A stretch of DNA of 5,807 nucleotides from Actinomycetes bacterium (GTDB lineage Bacteria; Actinomycetota; Actinomycetes; Actinomycetales; Microbacteriaceae), in NCBI GenBank assembly GCA_021793715.1, contig JAJYSF010000078.1, forward strand, positions 1 to 5,807, read 5' to 3'. The position numbers and the translations under genes are program-made. A model generated the notes under the pieces. The model did no database searches and was not told where the DNA came from. It saw only the letters and a list, made by a program, of their open reading frames with translations. Of the stretch, positions 1 to 5,807 are shown piece after piece. Numbering within the stretch: the stretch's first letter is position 1; each line of letters begins with the position of its first letter.

Positions 1-2307
1 CCGTACGGTCGCGGATTCGCCGGCCCGCAGCGTGAGTTCCTCGTCCCGCGGGTCCTCGCACCGGAAACCTGACCCGGGGAGCAGGCGCACACGGCCATCC
101 GGACAGAGCCATTCGGCCGCGTCGAGTCGACGCAGCTCGAGCGCGCACGACGAACCGTCCCATTCGAGGACGTCGACGACGACGCCGCCCCGTCCGCGCA
201 GCCCCGTCACGCGCCCGGTCGGCCAGCTTTCGGGAAGGGCGGGAAGGACCGTGAGGGTGTCGGCGGTCGATCCCAGGAGCATGGCGGCCACGAGCGCAGG
301 CAGTCCGCCGCTCGCGTCGAGATTGAAGATGCGCCCGGCATCGTGACGGGTCGTCAGCGCAGGCGCGACGTGATCGACGGCGAGCCATTCCACGCACCGA
401 AGCGCGTCGTCGGCGTCACCCAACGCCGCCGATGCGAGCCCGAGCTGCACCAGGCCGAACGACATCTCCATGCGCCCGGGCGGCGGCGTCGGGTCGGCCG
501 CCCGCCACGCGATCTTGGCCCGGATCGTGGCCCGGGCGGCCTCGCGGAGGCGCGCGGCTCGCTCCCCCGGCCCCGTGAAGGCAGGGTCGACCTCGTACCA
601 GAGCGGGTAGAGCTGCGTCGCGTGTCGATGGGCGTGATTCTCGCGCCACGGCTGGCCGATCCACTCGGCGAGCGTGCCGTCGTCGGCTATCCGATAGTCC
701 GGGAGCGCGTCGACGAGCGCGGTCCAGCGCTCCTCGAGCGCTTCATCGCCGCGAGCGCGCGCGAGCACGGCCGCGGCGCGGGCGGCGTCACGATGGATCG
801 CGACGTCGGCCGTGCTGTCCGAGGCGAGCGAGGATTCGGCGTCTGACGGAGTGTTCTCCGGCGAGTAGCTCGGCACGAAGTGCCGGAGGCCATCGCGCGA
901 CACCGTCGCCGTCTCGGCGAATCGGAGGACGCCGTCGACGAGCTCCCACACGCGGTCGTCGACGAGCGAACGGTCGCCCGTCACCGCGACCAGATCGGCG
1001 ATGACCCGCAACACCCAGCCGCCGCATCCCGTCCAGAACAGGTGCGGGAACCGGGCGTTGAAGTGATCGGCCTTACCGTGCGTCGACATGCGCGACGGCA
1101 GCAGCATGCCGTCGGCTCCAAAGACGCGGCGCGCATTCGCGCGGTAGTGGTCGGCGAACGGCAGGATGAGCTCGAGAAGCGAGGCAGCCAACTCGGGGGT
1201 TCCCGTCGGGATGAGCCCCGCGATCCCGCCGTTCTGCACGTTTCCGTTGAGGGTGTAATCGGCCGACCAGGCCGGCGTGAATGTGCCCTGCCAGACTCCC
1301 TGCAGCGTGGGAGGCAGCTCGCCGGTGGCCGCGATGATGTGCGATCGACCAGCGGCGTAGGCGATCTCGATCGCCCGCCGCCGAGCCGCCGGATCACCTG
1401 CGGCCGCGCGATCCCAGATCTCCTCAACGACCCGACCCTCGCGTCCCTCCAGCTGCAGCGTCGAGGCCTCGACCAGCTCACGATGCAGCCGGGTCTGGTC
1501 GCGCAGGATCGCGTCCCAGTCCGCGTCGTCGGCCGGCCGGACCGGACTGCCGGCGACCTCGACGTCCAGGCGCAGCAGCGTGCGGCCGCCGGCGGGCACG
1601 ATCACGCGCGCGACGAGTGCCTGCGGATCACCCGCGTCCCACGACCTCGCCCCGGTGGCCCGCACGCGGGCGAGGCGCTCGCCGTGCGCATCGCGCAGCT
1701 CGAGCCGACCGATTCGCCCACCCGCCACGGCCGAGGTGACCCGCCCGGAGTAGTCGGGTGCGAAGGACGCGGCGGGGCCGTCGTCGCGCGGATCCAGCCC
1801 GAGTCGCAACGTCACCTCGGCGGCGAGGTCGGATTCCAGCGCGATCCACACAGAGTCCGTGCCGCGCGGGGCCACCAGCGTCACGCGGCGCTCGCCGCCA
1901 CGGTCGTCCGCCCACGCGATCGTCGCCGTGCCCCGGCGCAGATCGATGCTGCGCACCGCATCCGTGACGCCTCCGGGCGACGCCACCGCGAGCGTCGCGC
2001 ACACGGCGAGCGGGTCGGTCCAGACGAGGCCGTCGTATCCGGCCTCGTTCGCGGCTGACTCGAGCAGGTTGGCGGCCGCGGAGCCGTCACCGGCGAGGAT
2101 CCGGGCGCGCATCTCGGGGAGAACGCCGGTGAGGTCGGGCGCATCGGGCCGGGGGTTGACCGGAAGGAGGAAGCGCTCGTGAGCGAGCGCGATCGTGAGC
2201 GCGTCGGCCGGTCCGTATGCGATCGCGCCAATGCGTCCACTACCGACGACGAGCCCGTCCTCCCAGGTCGGCGCCGCCGTCCGCGTCGTGAAGCGCCAGC
2301 GTGTCAC
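1..2307 (-). CDS. GH95-type glycoside hydrolase (alpha-L-fucosidase-like), cytoplasmic, 3' end cut by window edge
   Basis: This frame stays open from the GTG at 2305-2307 to base 1, giving 769 codons without a stop. GH95 enzymes are usually about 750-800 residues, so only a short C-terminal piece should be missing. The N-terminal region has TWEDGLVVGSGRIGA (about 13-27), matching the family's W-x-x-x-LP(I/L)GNGRLGA motif. Next come AYAAGRSHIIAATG and LQGVW (335-339), then DYTLNGN with N354 and N356, SPEN with E484, HRH (560-562), FNLD with D664, and LPALPESWPTG from 688. From memory of the Bifidobacterium AfcA structure, the GH95 catalytic set is two Asn in LNxN, one Glu and one Asp; N354, N356, E484 and D664 fit in order and rough spacing. 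No signal peptide or membrane segment is seen, so it should act in the cytoplasm on imported oligosaccharide. The usual LNEDTLWSG and MNYWPA motifs are replaced here, so alpha-L-fucosidase specificity is uncertain; L-galactosidase or another activity is possible. It probably shares a transcript with the repressor gene upstream. Confidence 0.85.
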   Translation of the reverse strand, partial: MTRWRFTTRTAAPTWEDGLVVGSGRIGAIAYGPADALTIALAHERFLLPVNPRPDAPDLTGVLPEMRARILAGDGSAAANLLESAANEAGYDGLVWTDPLAVCATLAVASPGGVTDAVRSIDLRRGTATIAWADDRGGERRVTLVAPRGTDSVWIALESDLAAEVTLRLGLDPRDDGPAASFAPDYSGRVTSAVAGGRIGRLELRDAHGERLARVRATGARSWDAGDPQALVARVIVPAGGRTLLRLDVEVAGSPVRPADDADWDAILRDQTRLHRELVEASTLQLEGREGRVVEEIWDRAAAGDPAARRRAIEIAYAAGRSHIIAATGELPPTLQGVWQGTFTPAWSADYTLNGNVQNGGIAGLIPTGTPELAASLLELILPFADHYRANARRVFGADGMLLPSRMSTHGKADHFNARFPHLFWTGCGGWVLRVIADLVAVTGDRSLVDDRVWELVDGVLRFAETATVSRDGLRHFVPSYSPENTPSDAESSLASDSTADVAIHRDAARAAAVLARARGDEALEERWTALVDALPDYRIADDGTLAEWIGQPWRENHAHRHATQLYPLWYEVDPAFTGPGERAARLREAARATIRAKIAWRAADPTPPPGRMEMSFGLVQLGLASAALGDADDALRCVEWLAVDHVAPALTTRHDAGRIFNLDASGGLPALVAAMLLGSTADTLTVLPALPESWPTGRVTGLRGRGGVVVDVLEWDGSSCALELRRLDAAEWLCPDGRVRLLPGSGFRCEDPRDEELTLRAGESATVR

Positions 2308-2312
2308 CCGCA

Positions 2313-2317
2313 CTCCC
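2313..2317 (-). promoter_or_regulatory. Ribosome binding site deciding the GH95 start
   Basis: GGGAG on the minus strand lies 5 bases before the GTG at 2305-2307. A second in-frame GTG at 2311-2313 directly abuts this GGGA, leaving no spacer, so the GTG at 2307 is preferred. The resulting protein begins VTRWRF. Choosing the other start would add only two residues. Confidence 0.55.
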
Positions 2318-2335
2318 GGACCGCGTCGCCGGTTC

Positions 2336-3337
2336 TCACAGCGACTCTCGCCGCACGAGCACGGTCGGGAACTCCCGCACCCGATCCACCGGATCGCCCT
2401 GGATCACGGCGATCAGCGCCTCTGCGGCGGCGCGTCCCATCTCCTCGAGCGGCTGCCGAACCGTCGTCAGGGGCGGTTCGGACGTCGTCGCGATGAGCAC
2501 GTCGTCGAAGCCCACGAGCGAGACGTCGACGGGCACTCGGCGCCCGGCCGCCTGCAGCACGCGCATCGCGCCCGCGGCCATCAGGTCGGACGACGCGAAC
2601 ACGCCGTCGAGCTCCGGATCGCGCTGCAGCAGCCGCGTCATCGCCGCCATCCCGCTGTCGACGGTGAAATCGCCGTGGACGATCGGTCCGGGAGCGATCC
2701 CGGACCGTGTGAGCTCCTCGGTCCAGCCTCGCGCCCTGTCGTTGGCTTGCTCCATGTCGGGCGGCCCGGTGATGATCCCGATCCGGCGACGGCCGGCCTC
2801 GACCAGCGCGCGCGCCGCCAGGACGCCGCCGCCATGATTGTCGACGTCGACGATGATGGGATCCGGCCCGATGTCGCCGTGCGGGCGTCCCACCCAGGCG
2901 ATCGGCACGGGCGCGTCAGCAAGCACCTCGACGAGGTGCGTGATCTCGTGTTGCAGGATCACGACGACACCGTCGACGGCGCCGGACCGCAGGAACTTCG
3001 GGATCTTCGTCCGGTCCTCGTCGTCGGCGGGCAGCAGCACAGGCTGGACGTCGCCCGCAGACAGGCCCTTCGCCGCTCCCTTGAGCGCCGTGGCGAAGAA
3101 CGTGCCGTTGATGCTGCCGATCTCGTTGAACGCGATCACGAGCCCGATGGCTCCAGCGCGGCCGCCGCGCAACACGCGCGCGGCGGCGTTCGTCTCGTAT
3201 CCGAGATTGCGCGCTTCGCGCTCCACGGCGGACGTCATCGCGGGGTCGACGTTCGTGGCACCCGCGAGCACGCGAGCCGCCGTTGCGCGCGAGACGCCGG
3301 CTGCTCTGGCGACGTCGATGATCGTGGGTCGGGCCAT
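2336..3337 (-). CDS. LacI-family transcriptional repressor
   Basis: This encodes a 333-residue protein of typical LacI/GalR length. The N-terminal helix-turn-helix is MARPTIIDVARAAGVSRATA, with R17, A18 and R22 at the positions that read DNA in LacI itself. A hinge helix follows (Y47-x-x-N50 through L56), with L56 matching the leucine that LacI inserts into the centre of its operator. The rest is a periplasmic-binding-protein-like effector domain with typical signatures near the C-terminus: ASSDLMAAGA, VPVDVSLVGFDD (VGFDD at 275-279), PPLTTVRQP and a final VRRESL. The recognition helix reads TAARVLAG where the family usually has TVSRVLNG. The ATG start is supported by AGGAG at 3346-3350 with an 8-base spacer; an upstream extension of the frame has no such support. 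The GH95 gene follows after 28 bases, and the sugar transporter is divergent. The likely role is repression of both arms, relieved by a sugar; the effector cannot be read from sequence. Confidence 0.95.
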   Translation of the reverse strand: MARPTIIDVARAAGVSRATAARVLAGATNVDPAMTSAVEREARNLGYETNAAARVLRGGRAGAIGLVIAFNEIGSINGTFFATALKGAAKGLSAGDVQPVLLPADDEDRTKIPKFLRSGAVDGVVVILQHEITHLVEVLADAPVPIAWVGRPHGDIGPDPIIVDVDNHGGGVLAARALVEAGRRRIGIITGPPDMEQANDRARGWTEELTRSGIAPGPIVHGDFTVDSGMAAMTRLLQRDPELDGVFASSDLMAAGAMRVLQAAGRRVPVDVSLVGFDDVLIATTSEPPLTTVRQPLEEMGRAAAEALIAVIQGDPVDRVREFPTVLVRRESL

Positions 3338-3355
3338 TGCTCCCTCTCCTGAGGT

Positions 3356-3367
3356 CTTTCGCGAAAG
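3356..3367. promoter_or_regulatory. Perfect 12-bp palindrome, candidate repressor operator
   Basis: CTTTCGCGAAAG is a perfect inverted repeat lying 18 bases upstream of the repressor ATG. It overlaps the candidate minus-strand -10 element and the expected transcription start. Its size and position suit autoregulation of the repressor-GH95 transcript. One caution is that LacI-family operators usually have CG at the exact centre, whereas this one is centred on GC, so another protein could be the ligand. Assignment to the neighbouring repressor is inference. Confidence 0.45.
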
Positions 3368-3393
3368 CGTAGTGGATCGATCTCTCGCGTCAC
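3366..3393 (-). promoter_or_regulatory. Candidate promoter for the repressor-GH95 transcript
   Basis: On the minus strand, GTGACG (3393-3388) and TACGCT (3371-3366) are separated by 16 bases. They match the primary-sigma consensus at four and three of six positions respectively, which is weak, as is common in high-GC actinomycetes. The predicted start near 3359 would fall inside the 12-bp palindrome. No stronger alternative was found in the region. Confidence 0.3.
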
Positions 3394-3437
3394 GATCATT
3401 GCACACTTCCCACGCGAAGCTGGAGCGAAGCGAGGGG

Positions 3438-3466
3438 TTGCCGGGCCACGGCGTGACGGCTATCGT
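3438..3466 (+). promoter_or_regulatory. Candidate promoter for the sugar-uptake operon
   Basis: TTGCCG (3438-3443) and TATCGT (3461-3466) each match the primary-sigma consensus at four of six positions and are spaced by exactly 17 bases. The expected start near 3473 leaves a leader of about 75 bases before the GTG at 3549. That leader carries the inverted-repeat cluster at 3477-3512, so a bound protein there would sit just downstream of the start point. Confidence 0.4.
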
Positions 3467-3476
3467 GTGGATCCTG

Positions 3477-3512
3477 CGAGATCGTTCTCTCGCCGAGAGC
3501 ATGGTGCTCTCG
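3477..3512. repeat. Alternating CGAGA/TCTCG inverted-repeat cluster in the uptake-operon leader
   Basis: Four copies of one pentamer alternate in orientation: CGAGA at 3477-3481, TCTCG at 3488-3492, CGAGA at 3494-3498 and TCTCG at 3508-3512. The middle pair forms CTCTCG-C-CGAGAG (3487-3499). The right pair forms a perfect 8-bp inverted repeat, CGAGAGCA-TGG-TGCTCTCG (3494-3512). Because the central CGAGAG can pair with either neighbour, the RNA hairpins are mutually exclusive. The cluster begins at about the predicted transcription start. It could be a repressor operator array or a leader RNA switch; no terminator-like U tract follows. A further TCTCG occurs at 3383-3387 near the repressor promoter. 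Confidence 0.5.
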
Positions 3513-3537
3513 ATCGCAATCGCATGTCCCCAACGAA

Positions 3538-3543
3538 GAGGAG
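3538..3543 (+). promoter_or_regulatory. Ribosome binding site deciding the binding-protein start
   Basis: GAGGAG lies 5 bases before the GTG at 3549-3551, and the protein from that GTG begins with a textbook lipoprotein signal. An in-frame ATG at 3501-3503 sits inside the inverted repeat, has no such site, and would add 16 residues ahead of the basic N-terminus, so it was not chosen. Confidence 0.8.
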
Positions 3544-3548
3544 CCGTT

Positions 3549-4826
3549 GTGAACCGTCGCAAGATCGCCCTGCGCGTGACCTTGGCCGGAGCGCTCGCAC
3601 TCGTCCTGACCGGCTGCTCAGGCGGCGGCTCGGGCGGCGCGTCCGATGCCCCGAACGCCGAGTTCGAATTCTGGTCCTTCACCGGCATCGGCCAGAAGGA
3701 CTCTGTCGAGCGCTACCTGGACGAGAACCCCGATGCCAACGTCAAGCTCTCCGAGGTGGGGAGCACGACCGAGACAGCTACCGCTCTGACGGCAGCCCTC
3801 GCCGGAGGACGCGTGCCGGACCTGGTCATGATCCAGAACGACGACCTGCCGAAGTTCGTCGAGAATCCCGGCAACTTCACCGATCTGCGCACGCTCGGCG
3901 GTGACGACGTCGGCGAGGAATACCTCGACTGGGCCATCAATGCCGCGACGGGTGAGGACGGGTCGATCATCGGCATCCCCACCGATGTCGGCGGACTCGC
4001 CTTCGCGTATCGCGCCGACCTGTTCGAGGAGGCGGGTCTGCCGACGGATCCGGATGAGGTCGCCGAAATGTGGTCGAGCTGGGACGCCTTCATCGCAATG
4101 GGTGAGCAGTACGTTGAGGCGACCGGCGAGCCGTTCGTCGACAACGTCGAGACGACCGTCTTCTTCTCGACGGTCAACCAGGTCGACGAGAAGTACTACT
4201 CCCCTGATGGCGAGCTCGTCTTCGACACGAACCCCGAGGTCGAGGAGGCCTTTGACGTCGCGGTGCGCGCGTACGACTCCGACATCAGCGCCGGCATCGC
4301 CGCCTGGTCGTCCGGATGGGCGCCGGGCAAGGCGAACGGCAAGTTCGCCGTGACGACGGCGCCGTCGTGGATGCTCTCGAGCTTCGAGACCGACGCGCCC
4401 GACACCGAAGGACTGTGGCGCGTCGCCTCGATTCCCGGCGTCGGCGGAAACTGGGGCGGCAGCGTGATCGCCATCCCCGCCCGGGCGGACAACCCGCAGG
4501 CCGCGTGGCAGTACGTCGAGACGATGCTGTCGCCCGAGGGCCAGGAGGAGCACTTCGCCGAGACGGGCACGTTCCCCGCGGCCCGGGCTGCTCTCGAGAG
4601 CGACGAGATCCGCGAATACCAGAACGAGTTCTTCGGCGATTCCGCGATCGGCGAGATCATCAGCGATTCGGTGCTCGAGTTCAACTCGTTCTACAACGGA
4701 CCCGACACCAGCGCCATCGGCGCGGAACTGCTGAACGTGCTCGTCGATATGGAGGCCGGCAACGTCGATCCGGCCGATGCCTGGGGCGACGCCGTCGCCA
4801 GCGCAAACGCCGCGATCGGCGGCTGA
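3549..4826 (+). CDS. Carbohydrate ABC transporter substrate-binding lipoprotein
   Basis: This encodes a 425-residue extracellular sugar-binding protein of the family 1 (MalE-like) type, the usual length for the group. The N-terminus is a lipoprotein signal: basic NRRK, a hydrophobic stretch, and the lipobox LTGC with C23 as the lipidated residue, followed by a Gly/Ser linker (24-32). The mature protein starts with the strand EFEFWSFTG (W42). It shows the family's PDLVMIQND (90-98), GIPTDVGGLAFAYRADLFEEAGLP (from 142) and NGKFAV...SW (263-274, W274). Near the C-terminus is the usual PQAAWQYVETMLSPEGQE followed by TGTFPAARAAL. It would be anchored to the outer face of the membrane and deliver an oligosaccharide to the permeases encoded downstream. 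The permease gene follows after 63 bases containing a strong stem-loop. The sugar cannot be read from the sequence; the GH95-type enzyme next door hints at a fucosylated oligosaccharide, which is inference. Confidence 0.95.
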   Translation: MNRRKIALRVTLAGALALVLTGCSGGGSGGASDAPNAEFEFWSFTGIGQKDSVERYLDENPDANVKLSEVGSTTETATALTAALAGGRVPDLVMIQNDDLPKFVENPGNFTDLRTLGGDDVGEEYLDWAINAATGEDGSIIGIPTDVGGLAFAYRADLFEEAGLPTDPDEVAEMWSSWDAFIAMGEQYVEATGEPFVDNVETTVFFSTVNQVDEKYYSPDGELVFDTNPEVEEAFDVAVRAYDSDISAGIAAWSSGWAPGKANGKFAVTTAPSWMLSSFETDAPDTEGLWRVASIPGVGGNWGGSVIAIPARADNPQAAWQYVETMLSPEGQEEHFAETGTFPAARAALESDEIREYQNEFFGDSAIGEIISDSVLEFNSFYNGPDTSAIGAELLNVLVDMEAGNVDPADAWGDAVASANAAIGG

Positions 4827-4843
4827 CACACCCATCTGACACC

Positions 4844-4873
4844 GGCGGTGGCGCCACGCGCGGCGCCACCGCC
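4844..4873 (+). other. Intercistronic stem-loop between binding-protein and permease genes
   Basis: GGCGGTGGCGCC (4844-4855) pairs perfectly with GGCGCCACCGCC (4862-4873), giving a 12-bp GC-rich stem with a 6-base loop. It lies 17 bases after the binding-protein stop codon and 16 bases before the permease ATG. No T tract follows, so it is not a standard intrinsic terminator. Similar structures after binding-protein genes, such as between malE and malF, protect the upstream message and keep binding protein in excess over permease; that role is inferred here. Partial termination or an RNase processing point is also possible. Confidence 0.65.
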
Positions 4874-4889
4874 CCGACCGAGGTAGATG

Positions 4890-5807
4890 ATGACCGCGAC
4901 TGCATCCGCCATCCCTGTCCAAAAGGTGCGCCGCCGCGACCGGCCGCCGACCATCCAGATCCGCCAGACGTTCGCCGAACGCATCGCTCCGTACGCGTAC
5001 GTCGCCCCGTTCTTCGTGATCTTCGCGGTCTTCGGCCTCTTCCCACTGCTGTTCACGTTCTACGTCGCCCTGTTCGATTGGAACCCCGTCGGCGAGCAGA
5101 CGTTCGTCGGCCTGGCGAACTTCGAACGGCTCTTTCAGGATCCGCGATTCTGGAACGCGTTCGTGAACACCTTCGGAATCTTCCTCATCTCGACGATCCC
5201 GCAGCTCCTCCTCGCGCTGCTCCTCGCGCACCTGCTGAATCACGCGGCACTCAAGGCGGCGAACTTCTTCCGGATGGCGCTGCTCGTGCCGTACATCACG
5301 TCGGTCGCTGCAACCGCCCTGGTATTCGCCCAGATCTTCGACAAGAACTTCGGCCTCATCACCTGGGTGTTCGGCCTCTTCGGCCAGCCCGGCGTCGATT
5401 TCCTGTCGTCGCAGGTCGGCTCGTGGGTCGTCATCTCGTCGATGGTGATGTGGCGATGGTTCGGATACAACACGCTGCTCTATCTCGCGGGGCTCCAGGC
5501 GATGCCGCGTGAGATGTACGAGGCGGCGTCCGTCGACGGTGCATCCGGCTGGCAGCAGTTCATTCACCTGACGATTCCATCACTGCGCCCGATCATCATC
5601 TTCACCGTCATCATGTCGACGATCGGCGGGCTGCAGATCTTCACCGAGCCTCTCCTCGTCGCCCCAGAGTCCGGTCTCACGTGTGGCGGCGGACGTCAGT
5701 GCCAGACGCTCGCGCTCTTCCTCTATGAGCAGGGCTTCGGTCAGTTCGAGTTCGGCTACGGATCCGCGATCGGCGTCGCGCTGTTCGTGATCGTCGTCGT
5801 CGTCAGA
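4890..5807 (+). CDS. Carbohydrate ABC transporter permease, MalF-like, 3' end cut by window edge
   Basis: This open frame runs 306 codons to the window edge without a stop; relatives are usually about 300-330 residues, so little is missing. It is one of the two membrane subunits of a CUT1-type sugar importer. A basic N-terminal tail (RRRDRPP, 14-20) precedes six predicted membrane segments at roughly 36-62, 91-116, 128-150, 177-201, 235-256 and 289-305. The cytoplasmic coupling motif is plain: EAASVDGASGWQQF, from E211 through G217 to IPSLRP (229-234), the site that docks the ATPase. Two ATGs are adjacent; the second (4890) was chosen because GAGG at 4880-4883 gives it a 6-base spacer, against 3 for the ATG at 4887. 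The outer loop before the last segment has two cysteines, C265 and C271. A second, MalG-like permease gene is expected immediately downstream. Confidence 0.93.
   Translation, partial: MTATASAIPVQKVRRRDRPPTIQIRQTFAERIAPYAYVAPFFVIFAVFGLFPLLFTFYVALFDWNPVGEQTFVGLANFERLFQDPRFWNAFVNTFGIFLISTIPQLLLALLLAHLLNHAALKAANFFRMALLVPYITSVAATALVFAQIFDKNFGLITWVFGLFGQPGVDFLSSQVGSWVVISSMVMWRWFGYNTLLYLAGLQAMPREMYEAASVDGASGWQQFIHLTIPSLRPIIIFTVIMSTIGGLQIFTEPLLVAPESGLTCGGGRQCQTLALFLYEQGFGQFEFGYGSAIGVALFVIVVVVR

Noticed and set aside
880..2058. Long plus-strand open frame (392 codons) opposite the GH95 gene
   Set aside because: It is Arg/Pro/Gly/His-rich with no recognisable motifs and lies antisense to a frame with clear family motifs; such shadows are expected at this GC content.
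2195..3352. Plus-strand open frame of 385 codons opposite the repressor gene
   Set aside because: It is the antisense shadow of a clear LacI-family protein and has low-complexity Arg/His/Asp composition.
3374..3382. GATCGATC palindrome near the repressor promoter as an operator
   Set aside because: It is only 8 bp, does not extend outwards, and such GATC-type words are frequent by chance in this sequence.
2838..3548. Upstream extension of the binding-protein frame, giving a 662-residue product
   Set aside because: It would run antisense through the repressor gene and bury the lipoprotein signal in the middle of the protein. The GTG at 3549 has a good ribosome binding site and directly precedes the signal sequence.
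3338..3688. Upstream extension of the repressor frame, giving a 450-residue product
   Set aside because: It would cross the divergent promoter region and overlap the binding-protein gene. The LacI helix-turn-helix normally starts within a few residues of the N-terminus, as it does from the ATG at 3337.
4844..4873. Reading the stem-loop as a transcription terminator
   Set aside because: There is no T tract after the stem, and the permease gene starts 16 bases later with no clear promoter of its own, so read-through must be common.
3618..5567. Minus-strand open frame of 649 codons across the binding-protein and permease genes
   Set aside because: It spans two well-supported genes and the stem-loop between them, and its product is a charged Arg/Asp/Glu/Val-rich sequence with no domain pattern. 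It is a complement-strand shadow.

Overview
The window looks like chromosomal DNA from a high-GC actinomycete, most likely a member of the Microbacteriaceae such as Microbacterium. This is inferred from the strong G/C preference at third codon positions, GTG start codons, a Gly/Ser-rich lipoprotein linker and the general style of the proteins; no marker gene is present to prove it.

The window holds four protein genes arranged around one divergent control region. On the minus strand, from about 3337 leftwards, lie a LacI-family repressor gene (2336-3337) and, 28 bases downstream, a large glycoside hydrolase gene of the GH95 type (2307 down to the left edge, where it is cut off close to its expected C-terminus). 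On the plus strand, from 3549 rightwards, lie a sugar-binding lipoprotein gene (3549-4826) and a MalF-type ABC permease gene (4890 to the right edge, cut off within or just after its sixth membrane segment). Between the two arms is a region of about 210 bases (3338-3548) with a candidate promoter in each direction, a perfect 12-bp palindrome next to the repressor start, and a cluster of alternating CGAGA/TCTCG inverted repeats in the leader of the binding-protein gene. A 12-bp perfect stem-loop separates the binding-protein and permease genes.

Together the genes read as an uptake-and-digest unit for an oligosaccharide. The lipoprotein captures the sugar outside the cell and the permease pair carries it in; the second permease is presumably just beyond the right edge, and the ATPase is probably encoded elsewhere. 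The GH95-type enzyme, which has no signal peptide, would then cleave the sugar in the cytoplasm, and the repressor would control both arms. The enzyme family suggests a fucosylated or L-galactosylated substrate, but its substrate-pocket motifs differ from mainstream GH95 enzymes, so the sugar remains open.

I see no mobile element, CRISPR array, RNA gene, phage gene or defence system. The most unusual items are the divergent GH95 enzyme and the repeat architecture of the divergent promoter region. This is otherwise a conventional sugar-utilisation locus.
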